From positions 1-64,000 of the forward strand of contig JAFWTA010000030.1 of assembly GCA_017519145.1 (NCBI GenBank): 64,000 bases of DNA, read 5' to 3'. How positions within the stretch are numbered: the first letter of the stretch is position 1; each line of letters opens with the position of its first letter. The stretch is from Ruminococcus sp. (GTDB lineage Bacteria > Bacillota > Clostridia > Oscillospirales > Ruminococcaceae). The notes under the pieces were generated by a model. It was not told the DNA's origin. It worked only from the letters and a program-made list of their open reading frames with translations, and ran no database searches. The translations under genes and the position numbers were made by a program. Shown here one piece after another: positions 1 to 8,342 of this stretch.

Positions 1-51
1 GCCACCTTGCCAAGGTGGAGGTAGCGAGTTCGAGCCTCGTAATCCGCTCCA
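1..51 (+). tRNA. tRNA-Gly (GCC), 3' part only
   Basis: The anticodon arm CCACC-TTGCCAA-GGTGG (anticodon GCC), the T arm with loop TTCGAGC and the 3' acceptor strand ending in an encoded CCA (49-51) are visible. The 5' acceptor and D arm lie outside the window. It sits 5 bases before tRNA-Cys, so the two are probably the end of a tRNA operon. Confidence 0.88.
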
Positions 52-56
52 AAGAC

Positions 57-130
57 GGCGCTATAGCCAAGTGGTAAGGCGTGGGTCTGCAACACCCTGA
101 TCCCCAGTTCAAATCTGGGTGGCGCCTCCA
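57..130 (+). tRNA. tRNA-Cys (GCA)
   Basis: A complete 74-base cloverleaf: acceptor GGCGCTA pairs with TGGCGCC, the anticodon loop CTGCAAC carries GCA, the T loop is TTCAAAT, and CCA is encoded at 128-130. A U-tailed hairpin follows at once, so this is the last gene of its transcript. Confidence 0.95.
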
Positions 131-131
131 G

Positions 132-160
132 AAGCACTTGCAATTGCAGGTGCTTTTTTT
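132..160 (+). terminator. intrinsic terminator of tRNA operon
   Basis: An inverted repeat (AAGCACTTGC / GCAGGTGCTT, one G-T pair) is followed by a run of seven T. It lies directly after tRNA-Cys. Confidence 0.85.
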
Positions 161-168
161 AGTTCCCA

Positions 169-201
169 AGCGTTTCTCAAGTAATGAGAAACGCTATTTT
201 T
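169..201 (+). terminator. second hairpin after tRNA genes
   Basis: AGCGTTTCTCA (169-179) pairs perfectly with TGAGAAACGCT (185-195) over a five-base loop and is followed by ATTTTTA. It is probably a backup terminator separating the tRNA genes from the surface-protein gene. Confidence 0.7.
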
Positions 202-260
202 ATGACAGAAATGTGAATTAGTCTATGATAAAAAATGTCTATTTTTGTTCAAATCGCAAA

Positions 261-289
261 TTGAAATATGAATAAATTTGTGATAAAAT
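261..289 (+). promoter_or_regulatory. sigma-A promoter of surface-protein gene
   Basis: TTGAAA (261-266), a 17-base spacer, then TAAAAT (284-289) preceded by TGA, which gives an extended -10. The predicted start lies about 20 bases before the ribosome site AGGGGG near 308. Confidence 0.6.
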
Positions 290-320
290 AATAAAAATAT
301 AATATTTAGGGGGAATTGTC

Positions 321-1895
321 ATGGATAAGATTAAATTCAGGAGCTTTCTAAGCGTGTTTACATCGCTTTGCATTGTCGGAGCGGTCCCTATCATGACCCG
401 CTATAACAAGCCCGACGACAAGGGGGCACAGGCGGTTACCGATGAGAACAGAGCGGAGCTTCTCGGGATAGATAACGAGAACGAGTATTTCCTCGGCGCT
501 GCTTCGCAGTTTTCGGTTTTTCTGCACGATGACTTTTCAGCACATGGCTCAGACTGCGAAGGAAGACTTGCAGCAGGCGGAAACGCTAATATGGGAGACC
601 CTGTTTCTTATTCCGTCGGGGCTAAACTTGAAGAGGGGACCAAGGCAGCCCAGATAGTTGTTGGCGGTGATACTCTTCAGAATTTCCAGCCTGATGAAAA
701 GCGATTTGTTGTTGGTTCGGAAGGAACTATCAGCGATGAGATAAAACACTTTGCTGACGAGAACCAGTGCGAGATATATGTTGGTAAGCTTATTGATTTT
801 GATAAGGAGTTTGAACTTCTTCGCGAAAGAAGCAAGTATCTTACGGAGCTTGAGCCCAATGCTACTCTTGGTATAGACCGTTATTATGATAAAGGCTGGA
901 CCATAACAGGCAATGACGAAAATCTTAATATAGTAAACCTTGATGAAGCTCAGGCAAAGACCTTCAATGATGGATATATCCAGATGGATGTCTATATTCC
1001 TGAGGGCTCATATCTTGTTATTAATGTTCCGGGCGATGACGTAACATTGCCGCTCACAAATCTTAGATTATATAATGATAAAGGCGAGTTTCTCCGTGAT
1101 TCTGGAGAGAATATGCCTGTTCTCTATAATCTGAAGGATGCCGTAAAGTTCAAGTATACCGGTTCGATACAAGGATCGACACTTGCTCCTGATGCAGATG
1201 GAAGCGGAGATGAGGGCGGTCACGTTGCAGGTGCAACTATTGCAAAATCCTTTGACGGCGGAATACAGTTCGGTTACTCGGCGTTTAATCCTAAGATGCT
1301 GAGCAGTACCGAAGCAACAAATACAACAACAACTACTACATCGACAACAACCACCACGACTACTACAACTACAACGACTACCACTTCAACCACTTCAACC
1401 ACTACCACCACTACTTCGACCAGCACGACTACATCGACATCAACAACTACGACAAGTACAACGACCACTACAACAACTACGACAACAACGACTACGACAA
1501 CTACAACAACTACTACCACGACCACCACCACAACAACGACCACAACCACAACAACAACGACTACGACCACCACAACAACTACAACAACTACCACAACCAC
1601 GACTACCACAACAACCACCACAACGACTTCAACTACTACAACAACTACCACATCGACCACGACTACCACAACAACTACGACCACCACCACAACATCAGCT
1701 TCTTCGACTTCCGCTTCTGCATCATTAACTTCAACTAATACTACAACTGCGGCTAAGTCTACCACGACATCTGCAAAGACCACATCCAAGACCGATTCAC
1801 CAAAGACAGGCGATAGTAACGCTTATGGAGCGCTTGCCGTCCTCGGAGTTTCGGGAGCAGTATTCGTTGTTTCAATGAAGCGCAGAAATAAATAA
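321..1895 (+). CDS. choice-of-anchor A surface protein with giant Thr tract and sortase-like tail
   Basis: The 524-residue protein has a hydrophobic N-terminal segment (about 7-24). Residues about 57-320 have the features of the choice-of-anchor A family: the opening LGAASQFSVFLHDDF, GRLAAGGNA, VVGGD, the 'GSTLAPDADGS' stretch and GGHVAGATIAKSF near its end. A Ser/Thr-rich stalk then runs from about 333 to 490 and includes 57 consecutive Thr. The C-terminus has a sortase-type signal SPKTGD (493-498), a hydrophobic stretch (about 502-518) and the basic tail KRRNK. Leu of LPXTG is replaced by Ser, as in some clostridial PKTGD-type signals. It stands alone, flanked by terminators. The role is inferred to be surface adhesion or display; the Thr stalk is a plausible O-glycosylated or rigid spacer. 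The ATG follows AGGGGG at suitable spacing. Confidence 0.82.
   Translation: MDKIKFRSFLSVFTSLCIVGAVPIMTRYNKPDDKGAQAVTDENRAELLGIDNENEYFLGAASQFSVFLHDDFSAHGSDCEGRLAAGGNANMGDPVSYSVGAKLEEGTKAAQIVVGGDTLQNFQPDEKRFVVGSEGTISDEIKHFADENQCEIYVGKLIDFDKEFELLRERSKYLTELEPNATLGIDRYYDKGWTITGNDENLNIVNLDEAQAKTFNDGYIQMDVYIPEGSYLVINVPGDDVTLPLTNLRLYNDKGEFLRDSGENMPVLYNLKDAVKFKYTGSIQGSTLAPDADGSGDEGGHVAGATIAKSFDGGIQFGYSAFNPKMLSSTEATNTTTTTTSTTTTTTTTTTTTTTSTTSTTTTTTSTSTTTSTSTTTTSTTTTTTTTTTTTTTTTTTTTTTTTTTTTTTTTTTTTTTTTTTTTTTTTTTTTTTTTTSTTTTTTTSTTTTTTTTTTTTTSASSTSASASLTSTNTTTAAKSTTTSAKTTSKTDSPKTGDSNAYGALAVLGVSGAVFVVSMKRRNK
1317..1697 (+). repeat. threonine-codon low-complexity tract
   Basis: Almost pure ACN codons with scattered TCA/TCG/AGT. 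Codons 380-436 (1458-1628) are 57 Thr in a row. All four Thr codons are mixed irregularly, so the tract is not a simple trinucleotide expansion; the protein sequence, not the DNA repeat, appears to be what is kept. Confidence 0.92.
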
Positions 1896-1901
1896 TCACT
1901 G

Positions 1902-1924
1902 AAAGGCACCTTCGGGTGCCTTTT
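1902..1924 (+). terminator. terminator of surface-protein gene
   Basis: AAAGGCACC-TTCG-GGTGCCTTTT: nine base pairs with a stable UUCG loop and a T run, 7 bases after the stop codon. Confidence 0.9.
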
Positions 1925-1978
1925 ATTTGTTGGTAACATTTTTATTTCTCAATACGGTATATTTTTTGTTAAAACCTC

Positions 1979-2007
1979 TTGAATATTTTCTCGGAATATT
2001 ATATAAT
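1979..2007 (+). promoter_or_regulatory. probable promoter of rnf operon
   Basis: TTGAAT (1979-1984), a 17-base spacer, then TATAAT (2002-2007). It leaves a leader of about 90 bases before rnfC, in which I recognise no known riboswitch. Confidence 0.65.
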
Positions 2008-2103
2008 ATTTATTGTATGGGCTTTTTGCCTGAACACCGTGACTTTTAAGTTTTTGCACAATTATTTACGGCTTTTAGCCGAATAGATACTGAGGAGAAT
2101 CAT

Positions 2104-3381
2104 ATGAAAAAACTGAACGGTATAAAGCTGAAACACCGTAAAAATACGGAAAACAGCTCTACTGTTGTGTTTCCTGTGCCTGCAAAGGTCAGGATCCCAA
2201 TGTCAATGACCATGGGTGCTCCGTGTCAGCCTCTGGTCAAGGTAGGAGACGAAGTAAAAGTCGGACAGAAAATAGGTGACACAGACGCTGCATTTAGTGC
2301 TCCTGTTCATTCCGGAGTATCCGGAAAGGTTACTGCGATAACTGATTACCGCAATGCAATGGGAGTTGTCTGTAAGATGGTCGAGATAGAGACCGATGGC
2401 GAGCAGACAGTGTCAGATGAGGTAACGCCTCCTGTTGTAACAGACAAGGAGAGCTTTATCAAGGCGGTTCGTGAGAGCGGCGCCTGCGGACTTGGCGGTG
2501 CAGGATTTCCCACGCATATCAAGCTCAACCCAAAGGCGGATATTGATACGCTTATCATAAATGCTGCCGAGTGTGAGCCGTACATCACAGCGGATTACCG
2601 CGAAATGATGGAAAATCCCGAGGATATCATAAACGGTATCAATATGCTGAAGTCTCAGCTCGGCATAAAGCGGGCAAAGCTTGCAATAGAAGCCAACAAG
2701 CCCGAGGCTATAAAAAACTTCACTGCAATGGCTGAAAACGATGACACCATAGACATAATCACTCTGCCCTCTGCATATCCGCAGGGAGCTGAAAAGGTCA
2801 TCATTTACAACTCTACGGGCAGAATTGTCAATGAAGGCGAACTTCCCGCTGATTCGGGAGTTATCGTTATCAATGTTTCTACAATAGCCTTTCTTTATCG
2901 CTATATGCAGACAGGTATGCCTCTTGTTACCCGTAGGCTGACTATTGACGGAAACGCTGTTAGCGAGCCGAAAAATGTTCAGGCTGTCATCGGAACATCA
3001 TTCAGAGAGCTGCTTGAATTCTGCAAGGCTGATATTGAATCTATCAAGAAGCTTATTGCAGGCGGTCCGATGATGGGAATGAGTGTTCCGGATATAGATA
3101 TGCCTGTAGTCAAGACCTCAAACGCCCTGCTTGCTTTTGATCACTATGACGAGCGCAAGACCTCAAACTGTATACGCTGCGGAAGATGTGTCAGAGTCTG
3201 TCCGCTGGGACTTATGCCTGCTGATATTGACAGAGCATACAAAATACGAAATATTGAGGAATTGAAGCAGCTTAAAGTGCTGCTGTGTATGAATTGCGGA
3301 AGCTGTACATATGTCTGTCCTGCCAACAGAAAGCTTGCGGAGACAAATCAGCTTGCAAAAGCACTCATACCAAGAAAGTAA
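2104..3381 (+). CDS. rnfC: Rnf complex subunit RnfC
   Basis: This peripheral subunit carries electrons between reduced ferredoxin and NAD+ in the membrane ion-translocating ferredoxin:NAD+ oxidoreductase. The 425-residue protein has an N-terminal barrel-sandwich (lipoyl-like) region (about 20-100), a Gly-rich flavin/NADH-binding region (CGLGGAGFPTHIK and INAAECEPY, about 125-160) and two [4Fe-4S] motifs, CIRCGRCVRVCP from C356 and CMNCGSCTYVCP from C395. It is the usual length for clostridial RnfC and lacks the long Ala/Lys tail of proteobacterial forms. It is first in a tightly packed operon with rnfD 15 bases downstream. GAGGAG precedes the ATG. Confidence 0.96.
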   Translation: MKKLNGIKLKHRKNTENSSTVVFPVPAKVRIPMSMTMGAPCQPLVKVGDEVKVGQKIGDTDAAFSAPVHSGVSGKVTAITDYRNAMGVVCKMVEIETDGEQTVSDEVTPPVVTDKESFIKAVRESGACGLGGAGFPTHIKLNPKADIDTLIINAAECEPYITADYREMMENPEDIINGINMLKSQLGIKRAKLAIEANKPEAIKNFTAMAENDDTIDIITLPSAYPQGAEKVIIYNSTGRIVNEGELPADSGVIVINVSTIAFLYRYMQTGMPLVTRRLTIDGNAVSEPKNVQAVIGTSFRELLEFCKADIESIKKLIAGGPMMGMSVPDIDMPVVKTSNALLAFDHYDERKTSNCIRCGRCVRVCPLGLMPADIDRAYKIRNIEELKQLKVLLCMNCGSCTYVCPANRKLAETNQLAKALIPRK

Positions 3382-3396
3382 GGAGGCGGAGAGACA

Positions 3397-4362
3397 ATGA
3401 ACAAGCTTATCGTTTCGCCGTCACCACACGACGAAAACTATGTTAAAACTTCAACAATAATGCTGAATGTAATAATCGCACTCCTGCCTGCATGGGGCGC
3501 TGCGATATATTTCTTCGGACTTCGTGTAATACCGCTGACAGCAGTCTGTATCGGAAGCTGCATATTCTTTGAGTACATATGCAGACTTATGATGAAGCGC
3601 GACAATACTATCACAGACCTGTCGGCTGTGGTTACAGGACTAATCCTTGCTATGAATCTTCCTGTGACCCTTCCGTACTGGATGGCGGTAATAGGTTCTT
3701 TTGTGGCTATTGTAATAGTAAAGCAGCTTTTCGGCGGACTGGGACAGAATTTTGCGAATCCTGCCATTACAGCCCGAATAGTTCTGATGGTCAGCTTCAC
3801 ATCAGCAATGACAAATTGGGTCCTTCCTCTTGGTGAAAAGGTGGACGCCGTATCTGCGGCAACACCTCTTGCTCTGAAAGAGATGACATCCGAAAAGCTC
3901 AATGAGATAGGACAGAGTGTTCCGAGCTATCTTGATCTGTTCCTCGGTAAGACTGGCGGATGTCTCGGTGAGGTCTCTGCGCTTGCTCTTCTTATCGGCG
4001 GATTATACCTTGCAGCGAGAAAGATAATCTCACTTGCAGCTCCTGCTGCATTTATTGGAAGCTTATTCGTTATTAGCTGGATAGCAGGCGACGATCCTCT
4101 GTACCAGATATTAGCGGGCGGAGTATTCCTCGGAGCTTTCTTTATGGCTACGGATTACGCTACAACTCCTATAACCACAAAGGGAAAGATCGTATTCGGT
4201 CTCGGCTGCGGAATCATAACATTTGTTATAAGAAAATTCGGCTCATATCCTGAGGGAGTATCATTCTCGATCCTTATAATGAACGTGCTCACTCCTTATA
4301 TCGAGCAGCTTACAAGGACTAAGGTACTTGGTGCAAAGGAGGCTGAGAAGAATGAAGGATAA
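3397..4362 (+). CDS. rnfD: Rnf complex membrane subunit RnfD
   Basis: An integral membrane subunit of about 321 residues with many hydrophobic helices. Family sequence is clear: the N-terminal SPSPHDENYVKTSTIM, the GLILAMNLPVTLPYWMA helix, and GLGQNFANPAITARI. The conserved Ser-Ala-Ala-Thr-Pro-Leu segment (VSAATPLAL, near 150) is where RnfD/NqrB proteins carry FMN on Thr in a phosphoester bond, so T is probably flavinylated. It is part of the ion-pumping core with RnfG, E and A. Its stop lies inside the start of rnfG (11-base overlap), implying translational coupling. Confidence 0.96.
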   Translation: MNKLIVSPSPHDENYVKTSTIMLNVIIALLPAWGAAIYFFGLRVIPLTAVCIGSCIFFEYICRLMMKRDNTITDLSAVVTGLILAMNLPVTLPYWMAVIGSFVAIVIVKQLFGGLGQNFANPAITARIVLMVSFTSAMTNWVLPLGEKVDAVSAATPLALKEMTSEKLNEIGQSVPSYLDLFLGKTGGCLGEVSALALLIGGLYLAARKIISLAAPAAFIGSLFVISWIAGDDPLYQILAGGVFLGAFFMATDYATTPITTKGKIVFGLGCGIITFVIRKFGSYPEGVSFSILIMNVLTPYIEQLTRTKVLGAKEAEKNEG

Positions 4363-4879
4363 AGTGAAGCCTACTCTTGTACTTACAGTGATATGCGTTA
4401 TAGCTGCGCTTCTTCTTGTATTTGCCAATGAGCTGACAAAAGAACGTATTGCTGCACAAAAGGAGCAGAAGTTCAGCAGCAGTGTCGAGTCTTTATTCGG
4501 TAAGACCGAGTGTCAGATCGTTGATCTGAAGTGTAAATATGACGAGGTACAGACAATTGCGGTTACTCCTGATAAAAAGACAGTCATACAGGTCTGCACT
4601 GACGGATACTCCAAGGAGGGTATAAACATCCTTGTCGGCATCGACGAGAGCGGCGCTGTATCGGGCATCGAGTTCGTATCCCTCGGAGAGACTCCCGGTC
4701 TTGGCTCAAAGGTAAGGGATGAAGCTGATTTCCGCAAGCAGTTTTACGGTCTTACAGCTCCCTCGGAGTCCTTTGACGCAGTCAGCGGAGCTACATTCTC
4801 ATCTAAGGGAATGAAGCACGCAGTTGATACTGCATTGAATGCATATAATGAAAACAAGGAGGCGATACTCGGTGGCTGA
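4352..4879 (+). CDS. rnfG: Rnf complex flavoprotein RnfG
   Basis: A 175-residue protein with one N-terminal membrane helix (about 5-25) and an extracellular FMN-binding domain. The covalent FMN signature SGAT is present (VSGATFSS, flavinylated Thr about 148), preceded by the conserved GETPGLGSKV block. I chose ATG 4352 because AAAGGAGG lies 9 bases upstream and the protein then begins MKDKVKPT like its family; an upstream in-frame start at 4328 has no ribosome site. It overlaps rnfD by 11 bases and rnfE by 8. Confidence 0.94.
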   Translation: MKDKVKPTLVLTVICVIAALLLVFANELTKERIAAQKEQKFSSSVESLFGKTECQIVDLKCKYDEVQTIAVTPDKKTVIQVCTDGYSKEGINILVGIDESGAVSGIEFVSLGETPGLGSKVRDEADFRKQFYGLTAPSESFDAVSGATFSSKGMKHAVDTALNAYNENKEAILGG

Positions 4880-5546
4880 GAATAAGAATTCACTGGTCAA
4901 GGAGCTTACAAAAGGCATAATCAAGGAAAATCCTACGCTTGTAATGCTGCTGGGTATGTGTCCCACACTTGCCGTGACCACTCAAGCTATGAACGGCATT
5001 GGTATGGGACTTGCCACGACATTCGTGCTTCTTGGCTCAAATATAGTTATATCCGCACTCAGAAAGGTTATTCCCGATAAAGTGCGTATCCCTGCATTTA
5101 TTGTTATCATAGCAAGCTTTGTAACGCTGATAGGCTTTCTGCTGGAGGGCTTTGTGCCCGGCCTTTATGACAGCCTCGGCATTTACCTTACACTTATCAC
5201 CGTAAACTGTATAATTTTCGGCAGAGCCGAGATGTTCGCAAGCAAGAATGGTGTTGTGGCATCAGCTCTTGATGCCATTGGCATGGGAATAGGCTTTACC
5301 ATAGCGCTGTTCCTTATGGGTTCCATAAGAGAGATAATCGGCGCAGGACAATGGATGGGACTGACAATACCTGTTATCCATGATAATCCGATGCTGCTGT
5401 TCATCATGCCTGCTGGAGGATTTTTCACTCTCGGAATGATAATCGCGGCGGTTAACAAGCTTTCAAAGAAAAAGCCTCCCAAGGAGATAAGCTGTGAGGG
5501 CTGTCCCAATGCGGAAGCCTGCGGAAAGGGAGGTGACTGTCAGTGA
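4872..5546 (+). CDS. rnfE: Rnf complex membrane subunit RnfE
   Basis: A 224-residue polytopic membrane protein. It contains NPTLVMLLGMCPTLAVTT near the N-terminus and NCIIFGRAE in the middle, both typical of RnfE/NqrD, where paired Cys near the membrane centre hold an iron centre shared with RnfA. The C-terminus has a Cys-rich tail (CEGCPNAEACGKGGDC) not present in short RnfE proteins, which could bind metal. I chose GTG 4872 because AAGGAGG is placed just upstream and the product then starts (M)AENKNSLVKELTKG; the ATG 33 bases earlier would lie deep within rnfG. It shares GTGA with rnfA. Confidence 0.93.
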   Translation: MAENKNSLVKELTKGIIKENPTLVMLLGMCPTLAVTTQAMNGIGMGLATTFVLLGSNIVISALRKVIPDKVRIPAFIVIIASFVTLIGFLLEGFVPGLYDSLGIYLTLITVNCIIFGRAEMFASKNGVVASALDAIGMGIGFTIALFLMGSIREIIGAGQWMGLTIPVIHDNPMLLFIMPAGGFFTLGMIIAAVNKLSKKKPPKEISCEGCPNAEACGKGGDCQ

Positions 5547-6121
5547 AAACTATCATAGTAATACTTCTCTCGGCAATGCTGACAGATAATTTTGTACTTT
5601 CAAAGTTTATGGGAATATGTCCGTTTCTCGGCGTCTCAAAGAAGCTTGACAGTGCTGCCGGAATGGGTGTGGCAGTTACCTTTGTTATGATATGTGCCAC
5701 TATCGTTACATATCCTATCCATCATGGCATCCTTGTACCGAACGGACTGGAATATCTGGATACGGTCGTATTCATTCTTGTCATTGCGCTGTTTGTTCAG
5801 CTGGTTGAGAATTTCCTGAAAAAATGCGTTCCGTCGCTGTACAGCTCTCTGGGCGTGTATCTGCCGCTTATTACTACAAACTGCGCTGTTCTTGGTGTTA
5901 CTGTGCTGAATATTGACAACGGTTTCAGCTTCGGGCAGTCGATCATCAACGCTCTTGGCGGCGGACTTGGCTTTATGCTTGCCCTTGTGATATTCTCGGG
6001 AGTCCGTAAGAAGCTTGAATACGCTGATATTCCGGAGACATTCAAGGGGGTCCCCGCGACTCTCATAGCTGCTTCCATCGTTTCCGTAAGCTTTATGGGC
6101 TTTGCGGGACTGTTCAATTAA
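5543..6121 (+). CDS. rnfA: Rnf complex membrane subunit RnfA
   Basis: A 192-residue protein with six predicted membrane helices, homologous to RnfE and NqrE. The signature blocks are MLTDNFVLSKFMGICPFLGVSKK at the N-terminus and LPLITTNCAVLG near the middle; the two Cys at these sites face each other and bind iron in known structures. It starts at GTG in the GTGA overlap with rnfE and is followed 12 bases later by rnfB. Confidence 0.95.
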   Translation: MKTIIVILLSAMLTDNFVLSKFMGICPFLGVSKKLDSAAGMGVAVTFVMICATIVTYPIHHGILVPNGLEYLDTVVFILVIALFVQLVENFLKKCVPSLYSSLGVYLPLITTNCAVLGVTVLNIDNGFSFGQSIINALGGGLGFMLALVIFSGVRKKLEYADIPETFKGVPATLIAASIVSVSFMGFAGLFN

Positions 6122-6133
6122 GGAGGTGGGAAA

Positions 6134-6934
6134 ATGACTACATATCTTATCCCTGCACTTATACTCGGAGGCTGCGGAATACTTGCAGGAGTACTTCTTA
6201 CCATTGCTGCAAAGGTCTTTCACGTTGAAGTGGATGAAAGGATAGAAAAGATAGGCGAGGCGCTGCCGCAGGCAAACTGCGGTGCCTGCGGATTTGCAGG
6301 CTGTGCCGATTATGCTGCTGCAATAGTTCAGAAGGGCGCCGCAACTAATCTGTGCCGTCCCGGAGGCGCGGATGCGGCAGGAAAAATAGCCGCTATACTT
6401 GGCACCGCTGCAGCGGAAGTCGTTCCTATGACAGCTGTTGTGCATTGCAGCGGAGATTGTAATGCAACTTCACAGGCATTTATTTTCGACGGAGTGCAGT
6501 CATGCAAGGCTGTAAAACGCTTTTACGGCGGAAACGGAATGTGCAAATACGGCTGTATCGGTCTTGGGGATTGCGTGAATGAGTGCGAACACGACGCTAT
6601 TAAGATAGTAAACGGAGTAGCCAAGGTCATACCCGCGCTTTGCGGCGCTTGCGGACAGTGTGCTGCGGTCTGTCCTAATAAGCTGATCTCTATAAAGCCG
6701 GTTTCCAAGCATATAGATGTTTTATGCTCATCGGGAGACAATGGCAAGGCGACGAAGCTTGTATGCAAAAACGGTTGTATCGGCTGTAAGATCTGCGAGA
6801 AGAAATGTCCTAATGAAGCAATTATGGTCAATAATTTCCACGCTTCCATCGATTACAGCAAGTGTACAAACTGCGGAGCCTGCATGGCAGCCTGTCCTGC
6901 AAAGGTCATCCACAGCTGTGAGGTAAAATCATAA
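6134..6934 (+). CDS. rnfB: Rnf complex ferredoxin-accepting subunit RnfB
   Basis: A 266-residue iron-sulfur protein anchored by one N-terminal helix (about 3-27). An Fe-S motif of the CGACGFAGC type (about 50-75) is followed by Cys-rich segments including CKYGCIGLGDCVNEC, CGACGQCAAVC, CKNGCIGCKICEKKC and CTNCGACMAAC, enough for several [4Fe-4S] clusters. This is the entry point for ferredoxin electrons. It ends the operon, just before a hairpin shared with the convergent anti-sigma gene. AAGGAGGTGGG precedes the ATG. Confidence 0.96.
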   Translation: MTTYLIPALILGGCGILAGVLLTIAAKVFHVEVDERIEKIGEALPQANCGACGFAGCADYAAAIVQKGAATNLCRPGGADAAGKIAAILGTAAAEVVPMTAVVHCSGDCNATSQAFIFDGVQSCKAVKRFYGGNGMCKYGCIGLGDCVNECEHDAIKIVNGVAKVIPALCGACGQCAAVCPNKLISIKPVSKHIDVLCSSGDNGKATKLVCKNGCIGCKICEKKCPNEAIMVNNFHASIDYSKCTNCGACMAACPAKVIHSCEVKS

Positions 6935-6935
6935 A

Positions 6936-6965
6936 GAAAAAGCCGCCTGTCGAGGCGGCTTTCGC
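6936..6965 (-). terminator. bidirectional terminator between rnfB and anti-sigma gene
   Basis: AAAGCCGCCT (6939-6948) pairs with AGGCGGCTTT (6953-6962). The longer U run is on the minus strand, so it best serves the anti-sigma transcript, but it can end rnf as well. Confidence 0.82.
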
Positions 6966-7748
6966 TTATTCTGCTTCTTTTGAGAGCTTGTAAAGATCAA
7001 GAACAATATCTTTATCCCTGCAATGAATTGTCAGAGTGGAGCCCTCTCCGATATTTGCAAGGGGAGCGCTCCAGACCATGCCGTTTTCTTCGCACAGTTC
7101 ATTGATATCCTGCCTGAACGGAAGGCAGGGACGGAAGCCTAATGTTGCAGATACTTTATCGTCGGAATAAGTCTGGTCGATATCTCTTTTCATTGCTGTG
7201 AGCCGGTTATCGGCATGAATGAATACTCTTAAAGAGCCGCCGGGATAAAGAGTGCCTGTTGCGGGGACAGGCTCTCCGCTGTCGTCAAGGAGCTTCACTC
7301 CGTCAACATATACTGTATTTTCAAATGTATCAAGTTTGAAATCCGCATCTTTTGGAATAATGACCTCCTTCCGTATGCTATTGACATCTTCAAAATAGCT
7401 GTAAACAGGGTCAGCTATGTATGAGGAAACATTATATGTTATCTTGTCGGAGCTTACAAGCAGCGGATTGGCACACAGAAGCTCATACGCGATTGTAAGA
7501 AGAATAAAAGCAGATACAAAAGCAGTGAATAATACCTTTGTTATGCGTAACTTACGCTTAACTTTCTTCATTGGCTCTATTTCTTTGACGGGATCAGCAA
7601 CTATAACATCGCCTTCATTCATTTCTTCATATATTCTTTTACAGTCCCGGCAACCATTGAGGTGCTTTACGACTTCTTCCTTGCTCACATCTGATAGTGC
7701 ATCATCGATGTAAAGTGGGAGAAGGTCTCTGATAATCTCGCATTTCAT
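6966..7748 (-). CDS. anti-sigma factor with zinc-finger domain
   Basis: The 260-residue protein has an N-terminal zinc anti-sigma (zf-HC2) domain: C3, then H29-x3-C33-x2-C36. A single membrane helix lies near 86-106. The external C-terminal domain of about 150 residues is not one I recognise. It lies 4 bases after the sigma gene in the same operon, the standard arrangement for a membrane anti-sigma that holds its partner inactive until an envelope signal releases it. The external region is the presumed sensor; the signal is unknown. Confidence 0.85.
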   Translation of the reverse strand: MKCEIIRDLLPLYIDDALSDVSKEEVVKHLNGCRDCKRIYEEMNEGDVIVADPVKEIEPMKKVKRKLRITKVLFTAFVSAFILLTIAYELLCANPLLVSSDKITYNVSSYIADPVYSYFEDVNSIRKEVIIPKDADFKLDTFENTVYVDGVKLLDDSGEPVPATGTLYPGGSLRVFIHADNRLTAMKRDIDQTYSDDKVSATLGFRPCLPFRQDINELCEENGMVWSAPLANIGEGSTLTIHCRDKDIVLDLYKLSKEAE

Positions 7749-7752
7749 ACTT

Positions 7753-8238
7753 TTACTCCTTTCTGAGCTTCTGTTTAGCGCGGTAGTAGGTGACTCTTGC
7801 CCAGCTTGCGCTCTTTCCGAAGAGCTGTCCTATTTCTTCAAAGGTGAGAGCACCTGTCGCTTTAAGAAGAATTATCTCCTTTTCGCGCTCGGGTAGTTCG
7901 TGTATCTGGCGAATAATATACATCTTTGTATCGTAGTTTTCTATTTGATCATCAGGAGGGATGACATTTATATCAAGCTCGTTGAGATCGGGCTCTTTCT
8001 GAGATGATGGGTGATATTTTCGCCTTTTGATCTCTTTGAGCCACAGAAATTTTGCAATCCGGCAAAGCCATGTACACACGGAGCACTCGCCCTTAAAACG
8101 GCTGAGAGACTTGATAGCCTGACAGAAAGTCTCCTGAGTAAGGTCCTGAGCTGTATCAGGTTCACAGCAGATACTGAGAAGATAGGCATAGACCTTTTGT
8201 CCGTATTTATTGTAGTATTCTTCGATCTCCCTGTTCAA
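7753..8238 (-). CDS. ECF-family RNA polymerase sigma factor
   Basis: 161 residues with sigma region 2 (about 5-75; YYNKYGQKVYAYLL, DLTQETFCQAIKSL, CTWLCRIAKFLWL) and region 4 (about 105-158; LPEREKEIILLKATGALTFEEIGQLFG followed by RVTYYRAKQKLRKE). There is no region 1 or 3, as expected of an extracytoplasmic-function sigma. The start is TTG at 8238 behind GGAGGGAGAG. The partner is the anti-sigma gene just downstream. Such pairs usually drive their own promoter; a candidate lies upstream. Confidence 0.9.
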   Translation of the reverse strand: MNREIEEYYNKYGQKVYAYLLSICCEPDTAQDLTQETFCQAIKSLSRFKGECSVCTWLCRIAKFLWLKEIKRRKYHPSSQKEPDLNELDINVIPPDDQIENYDTKMYIIRQIHELPEREKEIILLKATGALTFEEIGQLFGKSASWARVTYYRAKQKLRKE

Positions 8239-8278
8239 CGCTCTCCCTCCTTGCCATTTATTCAGAAGCTTCTGTATT

Positions 8279-8307
8279 ATAGTACCCCGAAAGTATAAAA
8301 CGTTACA
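8279..8307 (-). promoter_or_regulatory. candidate autoregulatory ECF promoter
   Basis: On the minus strand TGTAAC (8307-8302) is followed after 17 bases by TACTAT. The AAC-containing -35 is typical of ECF promoters and no good sigma-A -35 is present. Assignment to this sigma is inference. Confidence 0.35.
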
Positions 8308-8338
8308 AAAAAAGCTTCCCAGATTTGGGAAGCTTTTT
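8307..8338 (-). terminator. terminator of tRNA-Leu
   Basis: AAAAGCTTCCC pairs with GGGAAGCTTTT around AGATTT, with a T run on the minus strand. It lies just after the tRNA-Leu 3' end and insulates the sigma gene. Confidence 0.85.
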
Positions 8339-8342
8339 GAAG

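Noticed and set aside
1274..1789. Long minus-strand frame coding poly-valine
   Set aside because: It is the complement of the Thr-codon tract; no ribosome site, and low-complexity mirror of a clear plus-strand gene.
5636..6445. Minus-strand open frame of 269 codons across rnfA and rnfB
   Set aside because: Composition unlike any protein family; opposite two certain genes in the middle of the Rnf operon.
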